In this document: piece after piece, positions 11,195 to 19,810 of the stretch
How positions within the stretch are numbered: position 1 is the stretch's first letter
Layout: each line of letters begins with the position of its first letter
Notes under the pieces: model-generated
Seen by the model: only the letters and a program-made list of their open reading frames with translations
What the model was told of the DNA's origin: nothing
Databases searched by the model: none
Assembly (NCBI RefSeq): GCF_008807075.1
Contig: NZ_CP035632.1
Span: forward strand, 186,001-250,000
DNA: 64,000 nucleotides
Direction of reading: 5' to 3'
Origin: Synechococcus sp. RSCCF101
GTDB lineage: Bacteria > Cyanobacteriota > Cyanobacteriia > PCC-6307 > Cyanobiaceae
Translations under genes and position numbers: made by a program

Positions 11195-11626
11195 ATGAGC
11201 CAGCATGGCCCCATCCGCACCGCTCCCTTGAGACCTCCACTCGCCCCTCTGCGTCCGCTGCTGGTGGCCTCCCTGCTGCTCAGCCCGCTGGCGCTGCCGG
11301 GCCGTGCCGAGGCCGCACCGGCCACGCGTGAGGACATGACGCTCTACACCCGGATCGCAGCGATCAACGTCTGCATCTCCCGGGCGGCGAAGGTGGATTT
11401 CGACACGGCCGTCAGCATCGCCGGTGAAACGATCGCTCAGGTTCTCAAGGGACAGCACCAGGGCCAGATCGCCCAGGTGGGCACTCAGGAGCTGTCGATC
11501 GATGAACTGCGCAAGGGTTCGATCAACTCCGCGGTGATCGGAGCGGTGGACATCTGCCCGGACGAGGTGCCGGCCGAGGTCAAGACCAAGGTTCAGGAAG
11601 CGATTCAGAACAACGGCGGCGGCTGA
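11195..11626 (+). CDS. Secreted conserved hypothetical protein
   Basis: This is a 143-residue protein with an N-terminal signal peptide (hydrophobic stretch LLVASLLLSPLALP, then an AEA cleavage region near residue 33). The mature part has two cysteines (INVCIS and VDICPD) and no motif I can name. I do not recognise a function. The gene diverges from sasA and stands 71 bp ahead of pepN on the same strand. The ATG at 11195 was chosen because it opens directly into the signal peptide. Confidence 0.7.
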   Translation: MSQHGPIRTAPLRPPLAPLRPLLVASLLLSPLALPGRAEAAPATREDMTLYTRIAAINVCISRAAKVDFDTAVSIAGETIAQVLKGQHQGQIAQVGTQELSIDELRKGSINSAVIGAVDICPDEVPAEVKTKVQEAIQNNGGG

Positions 11627-11697
11627 GCCGTCCCGCCTGAGGTCGCGGGGCAGGAGCCCGGGGCGGCAGGATCGCCCCGTTCTGTTCCGCATGCGCC

Positions 11698-14412
11698 ATG
11701 GGGCCAGCCCGCACGATCCATCTGAGCGATTACCGGCCCTGGCCCTTCACCATCCCCACCACCCGGCTGGATGTCGTCGTCCACGCCGACCACACCCTGG
11801 TCACCGCCGAGCTCGAACTGGAGCCTGCGCCGGGGGCGGACCCTCAAACGGGACACCTTGTGCTGCTCGGCCGCGATCTGCAGCTCGAATCGGTCTGCAT
11901 CGACGGTGAGCCGCTGGCGGCCGAGGCCTTCCACTGCACCGCCGAGGAACTGCGGATCGCCGAGCCGCCGCAGAGGCCCTTCCGTCTGCTGACGCGCTGC
12001 CGCATCCACCCGGCTGAGAACACCTCGCTCGAGGGCCTCTATGCCAGCGGCGGCATGCTCACGACCCAGTGCGAGGCCGAGGGCTTCCGTCGCATCACCT
12101 TTCACCCCGACCGGCCGGACGTCCTCAGCCGCTACCGGGTCAGCATCGAGGCTGACGCTGACACCTACCCGGTCCTTCTCTCCAACGGTGACTGCACAGC
12201 CAGCGAGCGGCTGCCGGGTGGCCGGCATCGCGTGATCTGGGAGGACCCCTTCCCCAAGCCCTCCTACCTGTTCGCCATGGTGGCCGGACGGCTGGTGGAG
12301 GTGAGCGACAGCTTCACCACGGCCAGTGGCCGGCCCGTGCGTCTGCGCCTGCATGTGGAGCCCGGCGATGAGCCCTACACGGCCCATGCCATGGCGTCGC
12401 TGAAGCGGGCCATGCGCTGGGATGAAGAGGTGTACGGACTGGAATATGACCTGAACGAGTACAACATCGTCGCCGTGCGTCACTTCAACATGGGCGCGAT
12501 GGAGAACAAGAGTCTCAACATCTTCAATTCCAAGCTGGTGCTGGCTGATGCCGAAACCGCCACCGATGCCGAACTCGAGCGGATCGAGAGCGTCGTGGCG
12601 CATGAGTACTTCCACAACTGGACCGGCAACCGCATCACCTGCCGTGACTGGTTTCAGCTCTCGCTCAAGGAGGGCCTCACCGTGTTCCGTGATCAGAGTT
12701 TCACCGCTGATCTGCACTCCGCGGCGGTGAAGCGGATCGAGGATGCGGCTCTGATGCGGAGCGTGCAGTTCCGCGAAGACGCCGGACCCACCGCTCATCC
12801 GGTCAAGCCTGCGGAGTATCAGGCCATCGATAACTTCTACACCACAACCATCTACGAAAAGGGCGCTGAGCTGATTCGCATGCTCCATGGCGTGCTCGGG
12901 CCCGAGGCCTTCATGGCCGGGATGCAGCGCTACGTGGAACGGCACGACGGCCAGGCCGCCACCACCGAGCAGTTCGTGGCGGCGATCGCCGATGGCGCCG
13001 GCGGCGATGGGGAGTCCCCGGCTCCGGTCCTGGATCAGCCGGCGTTCCGGCGCTGGTACGAGCTGGCCGGAACCCCCCGGGTGGCGATCGAGCGTCACTG
13101 GCGGCCCGGGACGGGCGAACTGGTGCTGCAACTGAGCCAGCACACCCCCGCCACCCCCGGTCAGCCCGAGCCCAAGCCGCCCCTGCCCATCCCCCTGCGG
13201 CTGGCCCTGATCGGTCCGGACGGCACGCGGCTGCCCTTCCGCATGGGGGAGGAGGCCCGGTCACGGGCCGAGGAGCGTCTGCTGCTGCTCGATCTGCCCA
13301 GGGCTGAGGTGGTCCTGAGCGTGGACTCCGCAGCGGCATCCGCAACCGCAGAGACAACCGCAGACGCAACCAACGGCGCTGCTGCTCCGGCCCTCTCCCT
13401 GCTGCGCGGCTTCTCGGCGCCCGTGCTGGTGGAGATGGAACGGCCCACCTCCGAGCTGCTGCATCTGTTCGCCCATGACGACGACGCCTTCGCCCGCTGG
13501 GATGCCGGCCAGATCCTGCAGCGGCAGGCGCTGATCGCCCGGGCCGGCGGCCAGCCGGATGTCGCCCTGGAGCAGGGCCTGCTGGAGGCGTTCGGGCGCA
13601 TCCTCGGGGACGGCCGTCTTCAGCCGGCCGAGCGCTGCTGCCTGCTGCTGACCCCCGGCCTCGCCGATCTCGAAGCGGTGCTGCCGGAGCCCGATCCCCT
13701 CGCCCTCCACGCGGCCCGCGAAGCCTTCCTCAGCCATGTGGGGGACGCGCTGCAGGAGCCGGTGGCCGGTGTGCTCACCCTCTGCGAAGCCGGCTGGGCC
13801 GAGCCCTGGCCGGCCGGAGCCGGTGAGCGGGACCTCACCGCCCTGCTCTGGCGCTGGCGCACGGCCGCGGGGGATGCCGGCGTGATGGAGGCGGCGGCGG
13901 CGGCGGTGCATGGCCGCTCCATGAGCCTGGCCCGTGCCGGTCTGCAGGCCCTGCAGGCGCACCGCGGCGCCTGGCGGGAGCGCGCCCTGCAGGCCTTCCA
14001 CGACCGCTGGCGGGACCGGCCGGTGATCCTCGACAGCTGGTTCGCACTGGAGGCCTCGGCGCCGTTCGCCGATGGCATCGCCCGGGTGGAACGGCTGATG
14101 GCGCATCCCGCCTTCGATCCGCTGGCGCCCAACACCATCCGCTCGGTCTTCGGCGGCTTCTCCCGCAACGTGCCGGCCTTCCATGCCACCGATGGGTCGG
14201 GCTATCGCTTCCTCGCCGAGCGCCTGCTGGAGGTGGACGCCCGCAATGCGATCACCGCCTCCCGCATGGCCAAGCTGTTCAGCCGCTGGGGCAGCTACGG
14301 CCCGGAGCGTCGTGCGCGCATGCGCGACGCCCTCGAGCAGCTCAGCGGTGCCGAGCTCTCCCCCAACACCCGCGAGGTGGTGGCCCAGTGCCTGGGAGCC
14401 GGGGGGGACTGA
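11698..14412 (+). CDS. pepN: Aminopeptidase N
   Basis: This is a zinc metallo-aminopeptidase of the M1 family that trims N-terminal residues from peptides in the cytoplasm. The 904-residue length fits the bacterial PepN type. The exopeptidase motif GAMEN is at residues 266-270, the zinc site HEYFH at 302-306 and the third ligand E325 in LKEGLT, giving the expected HExxH-x18-E spacing. An Ala/Thr-rich insert (about residues 540-562) separates two domains and is unlikely to be structured. The gene converges on glgX with 15 bp between the stops. Confidence 0.95.
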   Translation: MGPARTIHLSDYRPWPFTIPTTRLDVVVHADHTLVTAELELEPAPGADPQTGHLVLLGRDLQLESVCIDGEPLAAEAFHCTAEELRIAEPPQRPFRLLTRCRIHPAENTSLEGLYASGGMLTTQCEAEGFRRITFHPDRPDVLSRYRVSIEADADTYPVLLSNGDCTASERLPGGRHRVIWEDPFPKPSYLFAMVAGRLVEVSDSFTTASGRPVRLRLHVEPGDEPYTAHAMASLKRAMRWDEEVYGLEYDLNEYNIVAVRHFNMGAMENKSLNIFNSKLVLADAETATDAELERIESVVAHEYFHNWTGNRITCRDWFQLSLKEGLTVFRDQSFTADLHSAAVKRIEDAALMRSVQFREDAGPTAHPVKPAEYQAIDNFYTTTIYEKGAELIRMLHGVLGPEAFMAGMQRYVERHDGQAATTEQFVAAIADGAGGDGESPAPVLDQPAFRRWYELAGTPRVAIERHWRPGTGELVLQLSQHTPATPGQPEPKPPLPIPLRLALIGPDGTRLPFRMGEEARSRAEERLLLLDLPRAEVVLSVDSAAASATAETTADATNGAAAPALSLLRGFSAPVLVEMERPTSELLHLFAHDDDAFARWDAGQILQRQALIARAGGQPDVALEQGLLEAFGRILGDGRLQPAERCCLLLTPGLADLEAVLPEPDPLALHAAREAFLSHVGDALQEPVAGVLTLCEAGWAEPWPAGAGERDLTALLWRWRTAAGDAGVMEAAAAAVHGRSMSLARAGLQALQAHRGAWRERALQAFHDRWRDRPVILDSWFALEASAPFADGIARVERLMAHPAFDPLAPNTIRSVFGGFSRNVPAFHATDGSGYRFLAERLLEVDARNAITASRMAKLFSRWGSYGPERRARMRDALEQLSGAELSPNTREVVAQCLGAGGD

Positions 14413-14427
14413 TCGGCCGCCGCTGCC

Positions 14428-16491
14428 TCAGCCCCCGCCGCTGTCGGTGAGCAGCACCAGGCTGCGGGGCTGAAGCGGCACCGAGGTGGCGCCGCCGATC
14501 GCTTCGGGGGTGGCCGGCAGATCCTCGCCGGCCGGTCGGGCCGTATCGATCCGCAGCAGCCAGGGGTTCTGGCAGATGGGCAGGGTGAACTCCATCGGCT
14601 CGTGGTAAGCGTTCATGCCGCACCAGAGCCGGGCCCCGCCGTGGCGCTCCTCCACGCTCCAGGCGATCGAGTGGGACCACTCGGCCCAGTCGGGCTGCTG
14701 GACGCTCACGCCGTGCCAGCTGCGCCAGCGGCGCACCAGGCTGCTCTCCGGCGCTGCGGCCGCGTTGCTCATCGGTGTGGCCGGGTCGATCACATCCGCC
14801 AGTTCCCGGCGGAGCCGCAGCAGTCGCCGCAGGAACTCCCGCATCCGCCAGGCCTCCTCGTCGCTGGGCCAGTGCATCCAGCCGAGGGGGTTGTTCTGGC
14901 ACCAGGTGTTGTTGTTGCCGCCCTGACTGCGGTTCACCTCATCTCCCATCAGCAGCATCGGGGTCCCCGGGCTGAGCATCAGGCTGGCCAGCAGGTTGCG
15001 TTGCTGACGGGCGCGCAGGGCCTGCACGGCCGGGTCGCTGCAGGGGCCTTCCACGCCGTGGTTCCAGCTGTTGTTGTGGTTGTCGCCGTCCCGGTTGCTC
15101 TCGCCGTTGGCCAGGTTGTGCTTGCGGTTGTAACTGAGCAGATCCAGCAGGGTGAAGCCGTCGTGGGCGGTGAGGAAGTTCACCAGCCGGCCGCTGCCCG
15201 CCCCCCGCCCGTCGAACAGGTCCGGACTGCCGCTGAGGCGCTGGCTGATCGGCCAGGTGGTGCCGCTGTCCCCCTTCCAGAAGCGGCGCACGTCATCGCG
15301 GAAGCGACCGTTCCAGGTGGCCACGCGGCGGGCGGGAAAGTCATTGAGCCGGTAGAGACCGCCGCAGTCCCAGGGTTCGCTGATCAGCTTCAGATCGCTG
15401 AGTTCGGGGTCGGCCTCCATCTCCTCGAACACGGGCGGGTGATCGAGGGGGGTCAGTCCTTCGCCGCGGCTCAGGGCCACACCGAGGTCGAATCGGAAGC
15501 CGTCGATGCCGAGCTCCAGGGCCCAGCAGCGCAGCGACTCCAGGATCAACCGCCGCACGAGGGGCCGGTGGGCGGCGATCGTGTTGCCGCACCCGCTCAC
15601 GTCGAGGTAGTCGCCCCGCGCGTTCTGGTGGTAGTAGAGCCGGTCGCCGAACCCACGCCAGCTGAGGGTGGGCCCGTCCTGGTTGCCTTCGCTGGTGTGG
15701 TTGTACACCACATCGAGAATCACCTCGATGCCGTGGCGGTGGCAGGCGGCCACCAGCTCCCGCAGCTGGGCGCGGCCCGCCAGCGGATCCCTGCCCACCT
15801 GGTAGGCGGGGTGGAGCGCCATCCAGCTGATCGGGCTGTAGCCCCAGTAGTTCTGCCGCCCCGTCGGCGCATCGGCGGGATCGAAGGCCATCAGCGGCAG
15901 CAGCTCCACCGCGGTGACCCCCAGGTCCTTGAGGTAGGGCAGCTTGTCCCGCAGTCCCAGCAGGGTGCCCTGCCGCTCCGGCGCCACACCGCAGCCGTCA
16001 CCGCGGCTGAAGCCGCCCACATGCAGTTCGTAGATCACCGAATCGCGCCAGCGGTGGCGCGGCCGCGGTGCGGACTGGAAGTCGAACCGCTCCCGCTCGG
16101 TCACCACCCCCTTGAGGCAGGCGGCGCTGTTGGTGCGGCGCCCCACCGCCAGATCGCGGCGATAGACCGGCCAGCCGCTGATGGCCCGGGCACAGGGGTC
16201 CAGCAGCACCTTGGAAGGGTTGAAGCCATGCCCCCCGGGCTCCAGGGGGCCGAAGACCCGATAGCCGTAGCAGGTGCCGATGCCGGTCTCCTCCACCTCC
16301 ACATGCCAGTGATCACCGGAGCGGTTCTCCTCCCCCAGGGCGATCACCCGCGCCGGTTCGCTGGCCTGGCCATCGGCGTACAGCAGCAGCTCGACCCGGG
16401 TGGCAGCGGGAGCCACGACCGAGAAGTTCACACCGCGCGCGGTGACGCAGGACCCGAGGGGCCACGGCCTCCCCCGGTGGATCAGGGTCAC
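14428..16491 (-). CDS. glgX: Glycogen debranching enzyme (isoamylase type)
   Basis: This is a GH13 debranching enzyme that hydrolyses alpha-1,6 branches of glycogen. An N-terminal CBM48-like domain (GRPWPLGSCVTARGVNFSVV) precedes the barrel, which shows VILDVVYNHT, the nucleophile region GFRFDLGVAL, the acid region LISEPWDCG and the late NFLTAHDGFTLLD. GTG 16491 gives 687 residues, normal for GlgX, and begins just before the conserved domain. An ATG at 16551 is possible but would overlap the divergent neighbour's start. The frame stays open to 16752 without a credible domain upstream. Confidence 0.9.
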   Translation of the reverse strand: MTLIHRGRPWPLGSCVTARGVNFSVVAPAATRVELLLYADGQASEPARVIALGEENRSGDHWHVEVEETGIGTCYGYRVFGPLEPGGHGFNPSKVLLDPCARAISGWPVYRRDLAVGRRTNSAACLKGVVTERERFDFQSAPRPRHRWRDSVIYELHVGGFSRGDGCGVAPERQGTLLGLRDKLPYLKDLGVTAVELLPLMAFDPADAPTGRQNYWGYSPISWMALHPAYQVGRDPLAGRAQLRELVAACHRHGIEVILDVVYNHTSEGNQDGPTLSWRGFGDRLYYHQNARGDYLDVSGCGNTIAAHRPLVRRLILESLRCWALELGIDGFRFDLGVALSRGEGLTPLDHPPVFEEMEADPELSDLKLISEPWDCGGLYRLNDFPARRVATWNGRFRDDVRRFWKGDSGTTWPISQRLSGSPDLFDGRGAGSGRLVNFLTAHDGFTLLDLLSYNRKHNLANGESNRDGDNHNNSWNHGVEGPCSDPAVQALRARQQRNLLASLMLSPGTPMLLMGDEVNRSQGGNNNTWCQNNPLGWMHWPSDEEAWRMREFLRRLLRLRRELADVIDPATPMSNAAAAPESSLVRRWRSWHGVSVQQPDWAEWSHSIAWSVEERHGGARLWCGMNAYHEPMEFTLPICQNPWLLRIDTARPAGEDLPATPEAIGGATSVPLQPRSLVLLTDSGGG

Positions 16492-16549
16492 GTCCGCAGA
16501 GCTCAGCTGGTTCAGGCTAGTCGCGCAGATCCGGCGCGAGAGGCGAGCC

Positions 16550-17215
16550 ATGACCCGGGAAACGGCCGCTCGGCCCAGGCGCCTGCGCCCCGACCTCTGG
16601 ATCTTCCCCCCCAATCGCCTGGCCGCTGGCGCCACGGCCTGGCTGTTGCTGCATGCGGACGGGCCCGTGCTGATCGATCCGCCCGCCGCCGGTGAGCACG
16701 CCCTGGCTCTGCTCGATTCGCTCGCTGCCGCCAACGGCCGGATCCTGCTCACCTCCCGGCTCGGCCATGCAGGCCTCGCTCCGATTCAGGCCGTTCTCGA
16801 CTGGCCTGTTCTGGTTCAGGAGCAGGAGGCCTATCTGCTGCCCGGCAACCCGGCGCTGCAGCCGTTCGCCGAGGAGCTGGCCCTGGCGGCGGACCTCCGG
16901 CTGCACTGGGCCCAGGGCCCCACGCCCGGCAGCTGCGTGCTGCATGCGGGCGGACCCCACCGGATCCTGTTCTGCGGTCGTCTGCTCCTGCCGGCCCCCG
17001 GTGGGGAGCTGCGCCCCGTCGCCGGGGCCACCACCTTTCATTGGCCGCGCCAGCTGCGCAGCCTGCGGCACCTGTCCAGCCGGCTGGCGGACGCCTGGCC
17101 GCTCTCGATCGCCTCGGGAGGGGCGTCGGTCGCGGCTGGAGCCGATCCGCTTGTGCCCTGCGCCGGCCCTCTCCCCGGCACCGGTCCCGAGTGGGAAGCC
17201 GGATGCAGCCTGTGA
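16550..17215 (+). CDS. MBL-fold-like hydrolase
   Basis: This 221-residue protein has the strand pattern of a metallo-beta-lactamase fold at its N-terminus (WLLLHADGPVLIDPP, then ILLTSRLGHAGLAPIQ). The canonical HxHxDH zinc motif is not present: the equivalent region reads TSRLGHAGL. It is therefore either a degenerate family member or has lost metal catalysis. Related genes in cyanobacteria are annotated as MBL-fold metallo-hydrolases of unknown role. It diverges from glgX with 58 bp between the chosen starts. Function unknown. Confidence 0.6.
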   Translation: MTRETAARPRRLRPDLWIFPPNRLAAGATAWLLLHADGPVLIDPPAAGEHALALLDSLAAANGRILLTSRLGHAGLAPIQAVLDWPVLVQEQEAYLLPGNPALQPFAEELALAADLRLHWAQGPTPGSCVLHAGGPHRILFCGRLLLPAPGGELRPVAGATTFHWPRQLRSLRHLSSRLADAWPLSIASGGASVAAGADPLVPCAGPLPGTGPEWEAGCSL

Positions 17216-17221
17216 TTGTGG

Positions 17222-17250
17222 TTGCCGAACCGGCCCGCTCTCCATACGAT
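17222..17250 (+). promoter_or_regulatory. Candidate sigma-70 promoter for the HU gene
   Basis: TTGCCG (17222-17227) and TACGAT (17245-17250) are separated by exactly 17 bp, matching the -35 and -10 pattern of the housekeeping sigma factor at four positions each. Initiation near 17257 would leave a leader of about 125 bases before the HU ATG. A long leader is plausible for a regulated, highly expressed gene, but no defined structure is evident in it. Confidence 0.5.
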
Positions 17251-17381
17251 TGGCGCGCTTATCAGTGATGAGGCGGCTTCTGCCGCCCGTTTGAACGAGC
17301 AGCGCTTCCGGTCACTCGGTGCGCCAACGCTCGCCTGCCCGTCACGCGAGTTTTCACCCCCCGCTTCCGCTGCATTCCCCG

Positions 17382-17666
17382 ATGAATAAAGCTGATCTGG
17401 TCGCACTGGTCTCCGCACGCACCGATCTGACCAAGGCCGATGTGTCCACCGTTGTGGATGCCGCGATCGACACCATCATCGATTCCGTGGTGGAGGGGAA
17501 GAAGGTGTCCATCCTCGGTTTCGGTTCCTTTGAGCGCCGCGATCGCTCGGCTCGTCAGGGTCTGAATCCCAAGACCGGCGAGAAGATCAAGATTCCGGCC
17601 AAGAAAGTGCCCGCCTTCACCGCCGGCAAGATGTTCAAGGAGCGGGTCCAGCAGGAAGGCGAGTGA
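17382..17666 (+). CDS. hup: DNA-binding protein HU
   Basis: HU is a small nucleoid protein that bends and compacts DNA. The 94 residues match the HU family throughout: MNKADLVALVSAR at the start, the dimer core VSILGFGSFERRDR, and the beta-arm KTGEKIKIPAKKVPAFTAGK with the intercalating proline. The ATG at 17382 follows a long leader with a good promoter candidate. The gene is followed 73 bp downstream by gluQ on the same strand. Confidence 0.96.
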   Translation: MNKADLVALVSARTDLTKADVSTVVDAAIDTIIDSVVEGKKVSILGFGSFERRDRSARQGLNPKTGEKIKIPAKKVPAFTAGKMFKERVQQEGE

Positions 17667-17739
17667 GTCCATCCGGCCCCGGCGCCGCGGCCACGCTCCC
17701 CGTCACGGCTCATGACCCGGCACCGTCCGGGTCGGGCTC

Positions 17740-18744
17740 ATGCTTCCCGATCACCTGCTGACGGCCATCGAGGCCGCTCAGCGTCAGAGAGGGCAATTCT
17801 CCGCCGCGCGCTTTGCCCCCACCCCCTCCGGCTGCCTGCACCTGGGCAACCTGCGCACGGCCCTTCTCTCGTGGCTCCAGGCCCGCCTTCAGGGCAGTGC
17901 CTGGCTGCTGCGCATCGATGACCTCGATACGCCCCGCAACCGCGCCGGGGCCATTCCCTCCATCCTCAGCGACCTGCACTGGCTCGGTCTGCACTGGGAT
18001 GGGGAGGTGATTCAGCAGAGCAGACGCCGCGGTCTCTACGGCAGCGTGCTCAGTGCCCTTCGCCGCGACGGCAGCCTCTACCCCTGCCGCTGCAGCCGCC
18101 GATTGCTCCGCCAGGCAGCGGGAGGCCGATCCGGTGCTCCAGGGCCCTACCCGGGCCACTGCCGCGGCCTGGCGCCCGACTGGGGCTGGCGGCAGGAGCG
18201 ACTGCCGAGCTGGCGGCTGCGACTCCCGCCCGGACGGCTGGTCTGGGAGGAGCGACTGGGCCGGCAGGGCGGTCTGGATGCCAGCGCCGATGTGGGGGAT
18301 GTGGTGGTCCGCCGCGCCGACGGTGTGGTGGCCTATCACCTGGCCACGGCCGTGGATGAACTGCTGCTGGGCATCAGCGAGGTGTGGCGCGGTGAGGATC
18401 TCTGGAGCGCCACCGCTCCCCAGGTCGCCGTGATGGCGGCCCTGGGAGCCACACCACCCCGTTATGGCCATCTGCCGCTCTGGCGCGATCCAGACGGCCG
18501 GCGTCTCGCCAAACGTGAGGGTTCGGCGGGTCTGAAGCTTCTGCGCGAGGCAGGCATGGAAGCGCCGGATGTGATCGGCCGACTGGCGGCGAGTGTCGGG
18601 CTGGTGCCCGGCGGCAGCCGCCTGAGCGCGGCGGAACTCGCCCGGGAGTGGCGGGGACGGGATCTGGAGCACCAGCTCCGGAGCCAGGCCTCCGCCGCGG
18701 TTCAGCAGGCGCAGCAGGTACCTACAGGAAAGCTTCCGCTTTGA
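17740..18744 (+). CDS. gluQ: Glutamyl-Q tRNA(Asp) synthetase
   Basis: This is a truncated glutamyl-tRNA synthetase paralogue that attaches glutamate to queuosine in the anticodon of tRNA-Asp. It has the class I signature region FAPTPSGCLHLGNLRTAL (HLGN as the HIGH box), a cysteine pair YPCRCS consistent with the family's zinc site, GEDLWSATAPQVAVMAALG, and LAKREGSAGL as the KMSKS-like loop. At 334 residues it lacks the anticodon-binding domain of full GltX, as expected for the family. The C-terminal ~45 residues are less conserved. Confidence 0.88.
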   Translation: MLPDHLLTAIEAAQRQRGQFSAARFAPTPSGCLHLGNLRTALLSWLQARLQGSAWLLRIDDLDTPRNRAGAIPSILSDLHWLGLHWDGEVIQQSRRRGLYGSVLSALRRDGSLYPCRCSRRLLRQAAGGRSGAPGPYPGHCRGLAPDWGWRQERLPSWRLRLPPGRLVWEERLGRQGGLDASADVGDVVVRRADGVVAYHLATAVDELLLGISEVWRGEDLWSATAPQVAVMAALGATPPRYGHLPLWRDPDGRRLAKREGSAGLKLLREAGMEAPDVIGRLAASVGLVPGGSRLSAAELAREWRGRDLEHQLRSQASAAVQQAQQVPTGKLPL

Positions 18745-18801
18745 ACCGGTTTTCGGACGCGCTGTTGTCCAAGAGTGTCAGGAGATTCCAACCGGATCGC
18801 C

Positions 18802-18993
18802 ATGGCGCACTGTCACCACTGCGGCGGAAGCGGGGTGCTGCGTCTGGACCATCAGCGGTTCCGCACCTGCCTCCAATGTCTCGGCAGCGGACGGATCGCC
18901 GCGAGACCGGGCCCGCTTGCGTCATCGACCCTGCTGACCTACACCGCGACCGAGCCGATCACCGACGTTGTTGTCGCTTCTGCCGCACGATGA
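18802..18993 (+). CDS. Small zinc-ribbon protein with DnaJ-type Cys motifs
   Basis: This 63-residue protein has two CxxC pairs, HCHHCGGSGV and TCLQCLGSGRI, each followed by GxG as in the zinc-finger repeats of DnaJ. They probably form one zinc centre. There is no J domain. The C-terminal half has no motif. Similar mini DnaJ-zinc-finger proteins occur in picocyanobacteria; the function is unknown. ATG 18802 starts just before the first cysteine; ATG 18775 would add nine residues. The 3' end overlaps the convergent 38-residue membrane peptide gene by 35 bp. Confidence 0.6.
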   Translation: MAHCHHCGGSGVLRLDHQRFRTCLQCLGSGRIAARPGPLASSTLLTYTATEPITDVVVASAAR

Positions 18994-19075
18994 AGAACAC
19001 CGCCGTGGCGACCACGGCCCCGAGGGGCAGGGCGGTGAGCAGCAGGACCAGAACGGAGGTCCAGTCGGTGTACAT
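18959..19075 (-). CDS. 38-residue single-pass membrane peptide
   Basis: On the minus strand an ATG at 19075 opens a 38-codon frame with an acidic/aromatic N-terminus (MYTDWTS), one continuous hydrophobic helix of about 22 residues (VLVLLLTALPLGAVVATAVFFIV) and a strongly basic tail (RQKRQQRR). This is the layout of a small single-span protein, with the basic tail expected on the cytoplasmic side. Photosynthetic membranes contain many such peptides, but I cannot assign it to a known photosystem or NDH subunit. It would be missed by a 60-codon cutoff. Confidence 0.6.
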   Translation of the reverse strand: MYTDWTSVLVLLLTALPLGAVVATAVFFIVRQKRQQRR

Positions 19076-19090
19076 CCTTCTGCGGCGGCG

Positions 19091-19402
19091 GTGGGCTCCA
19101 TTGTTTCAGCCCTGCTGATCCTGTCCCTCCTGCCGATCCAGCCGGCGCGAACCGCCCTGCTCAGCCGGGTCGGTGCAGCGGTGAACCGCTGCCTGCAGAC
19201 CTCCGATCCCTCCATCTGCCGCCGGGCTCTGATCGAACTGGAGGCCCTGCAGCGGGCGGCGGAACGCGCCAGTCGGTACCCATGCCAGACCCAGGCTCTG
19301 GGGCTGGGGGCCGACATGCTGATGCAGGCGGAGCAGGTGGATCGTCGTGCGTCCACCTCGGAACTGCTGCGGAGCCTGCAGCGGGAGTGCGGCGGACTCT
19401 GA
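19091..19402 (+). CDS. Secreted hypothetical protein
   Basis: With GTG 19091 the product is 103 residues: a hydrophobic N-terminus (IVSALLILSLLPIQPARTALL), then an Arg/Leu-rich helical part with four cysteines (NRCLQ, SICRR, YPCQT, RECGG). An even set of four suggests disulfides in an exported protein. No family is recognised. The frame is open further upstream, but that part overlaps the small membrane peptide gene on the other strand and has no start that fits better. Confidence 0.55.
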   Translation: MGSIVSALLILSLLPIQPARTALLSRVGAAVNRCLQTSDPSICRRALIELEALQRAAERASRYPCQTQALGLGADMLMQAEQVDRRASTSELLRSLQRECGGL

Positions 19403-19437
19403 GGGGCGGCCGCATGGCTCCGGCCCTCAGCCCGGCT

Positions 19438-19767
19438 TCAGTTGCAGCTGCTCACATCGACGCCGCCGGACACCGTCTGGGTGCAGACGCGGGCGATGCC
19501 GGAGCGGACCGTTTCGCGGGTGCCGCCGGGACCGGCTTCCCGGCGCACCACCGAGCCGTCGCCGTAGAGGGTTTCGGCGGTGATCGTGCCGTCCGGGGAA
19601 CTCGAGTGCAGGCTCAGCGGCGCCGGGGGCCAGCCTTCCGCCCGGGCCGATGCCGTCAGCGGCGCCGCGCTGAGCAGCAGACCCAGCACCGCCACGGCGG
19701 CGGAGCTGGAGCGATGTGCCGTCCGGAGGCCTGCCATGGGGCTGGGGTGCTGTGGGGCTGGCGTCAT
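19438..19767 (-). CDS. Secreted hypothetical protein
   Basis: This is a 109-residue protein with a probable signal peptide (SSAAVAVLGLLLSAAPLTASARA, cleavage near residue 43). The mature part contains a short beta-rich segment (ITAETLYGDGSVVRREAG) and ends with two cysteines (RVCTQ and SSCN) that could pair. I do not recognise the family. It lies 43 bp downstream of a second exported minus-strand protein and may share its transcript. Confidence 0.55.
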   Translation of the reverse strand: MTPAPQHPSPMAGLRTAHRSSSAAVAVLGLLLSAAPLTASARAEGWPPAPLSLHSSSPDGTITAETLYGDGSVVRREAGPGGTRETVRSGIARVCTQTVSGGVDVSSCN

Positions 19768-19810
19768 GCTGCCGCTTCAGCCGCGGGCTGTCATGCCGCC
19801 GGGCCCCGAT

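Noticed and set aside
12982-12989. HIP1 octamer GCGATCGC, also seen near 17.5, 48.5 and 63.8 kb
   Set aside because: Typical background repeat of cyanobacterial genomes; useful for taxonomy but not a separate feature here.
14602-16695. 697-codon plus-strand frame opposite glgX
   Set aside because: The minus strand encodes a clear GH13 enzyme; the plus product is Val/Ala/Gln/His-rich without a fold.
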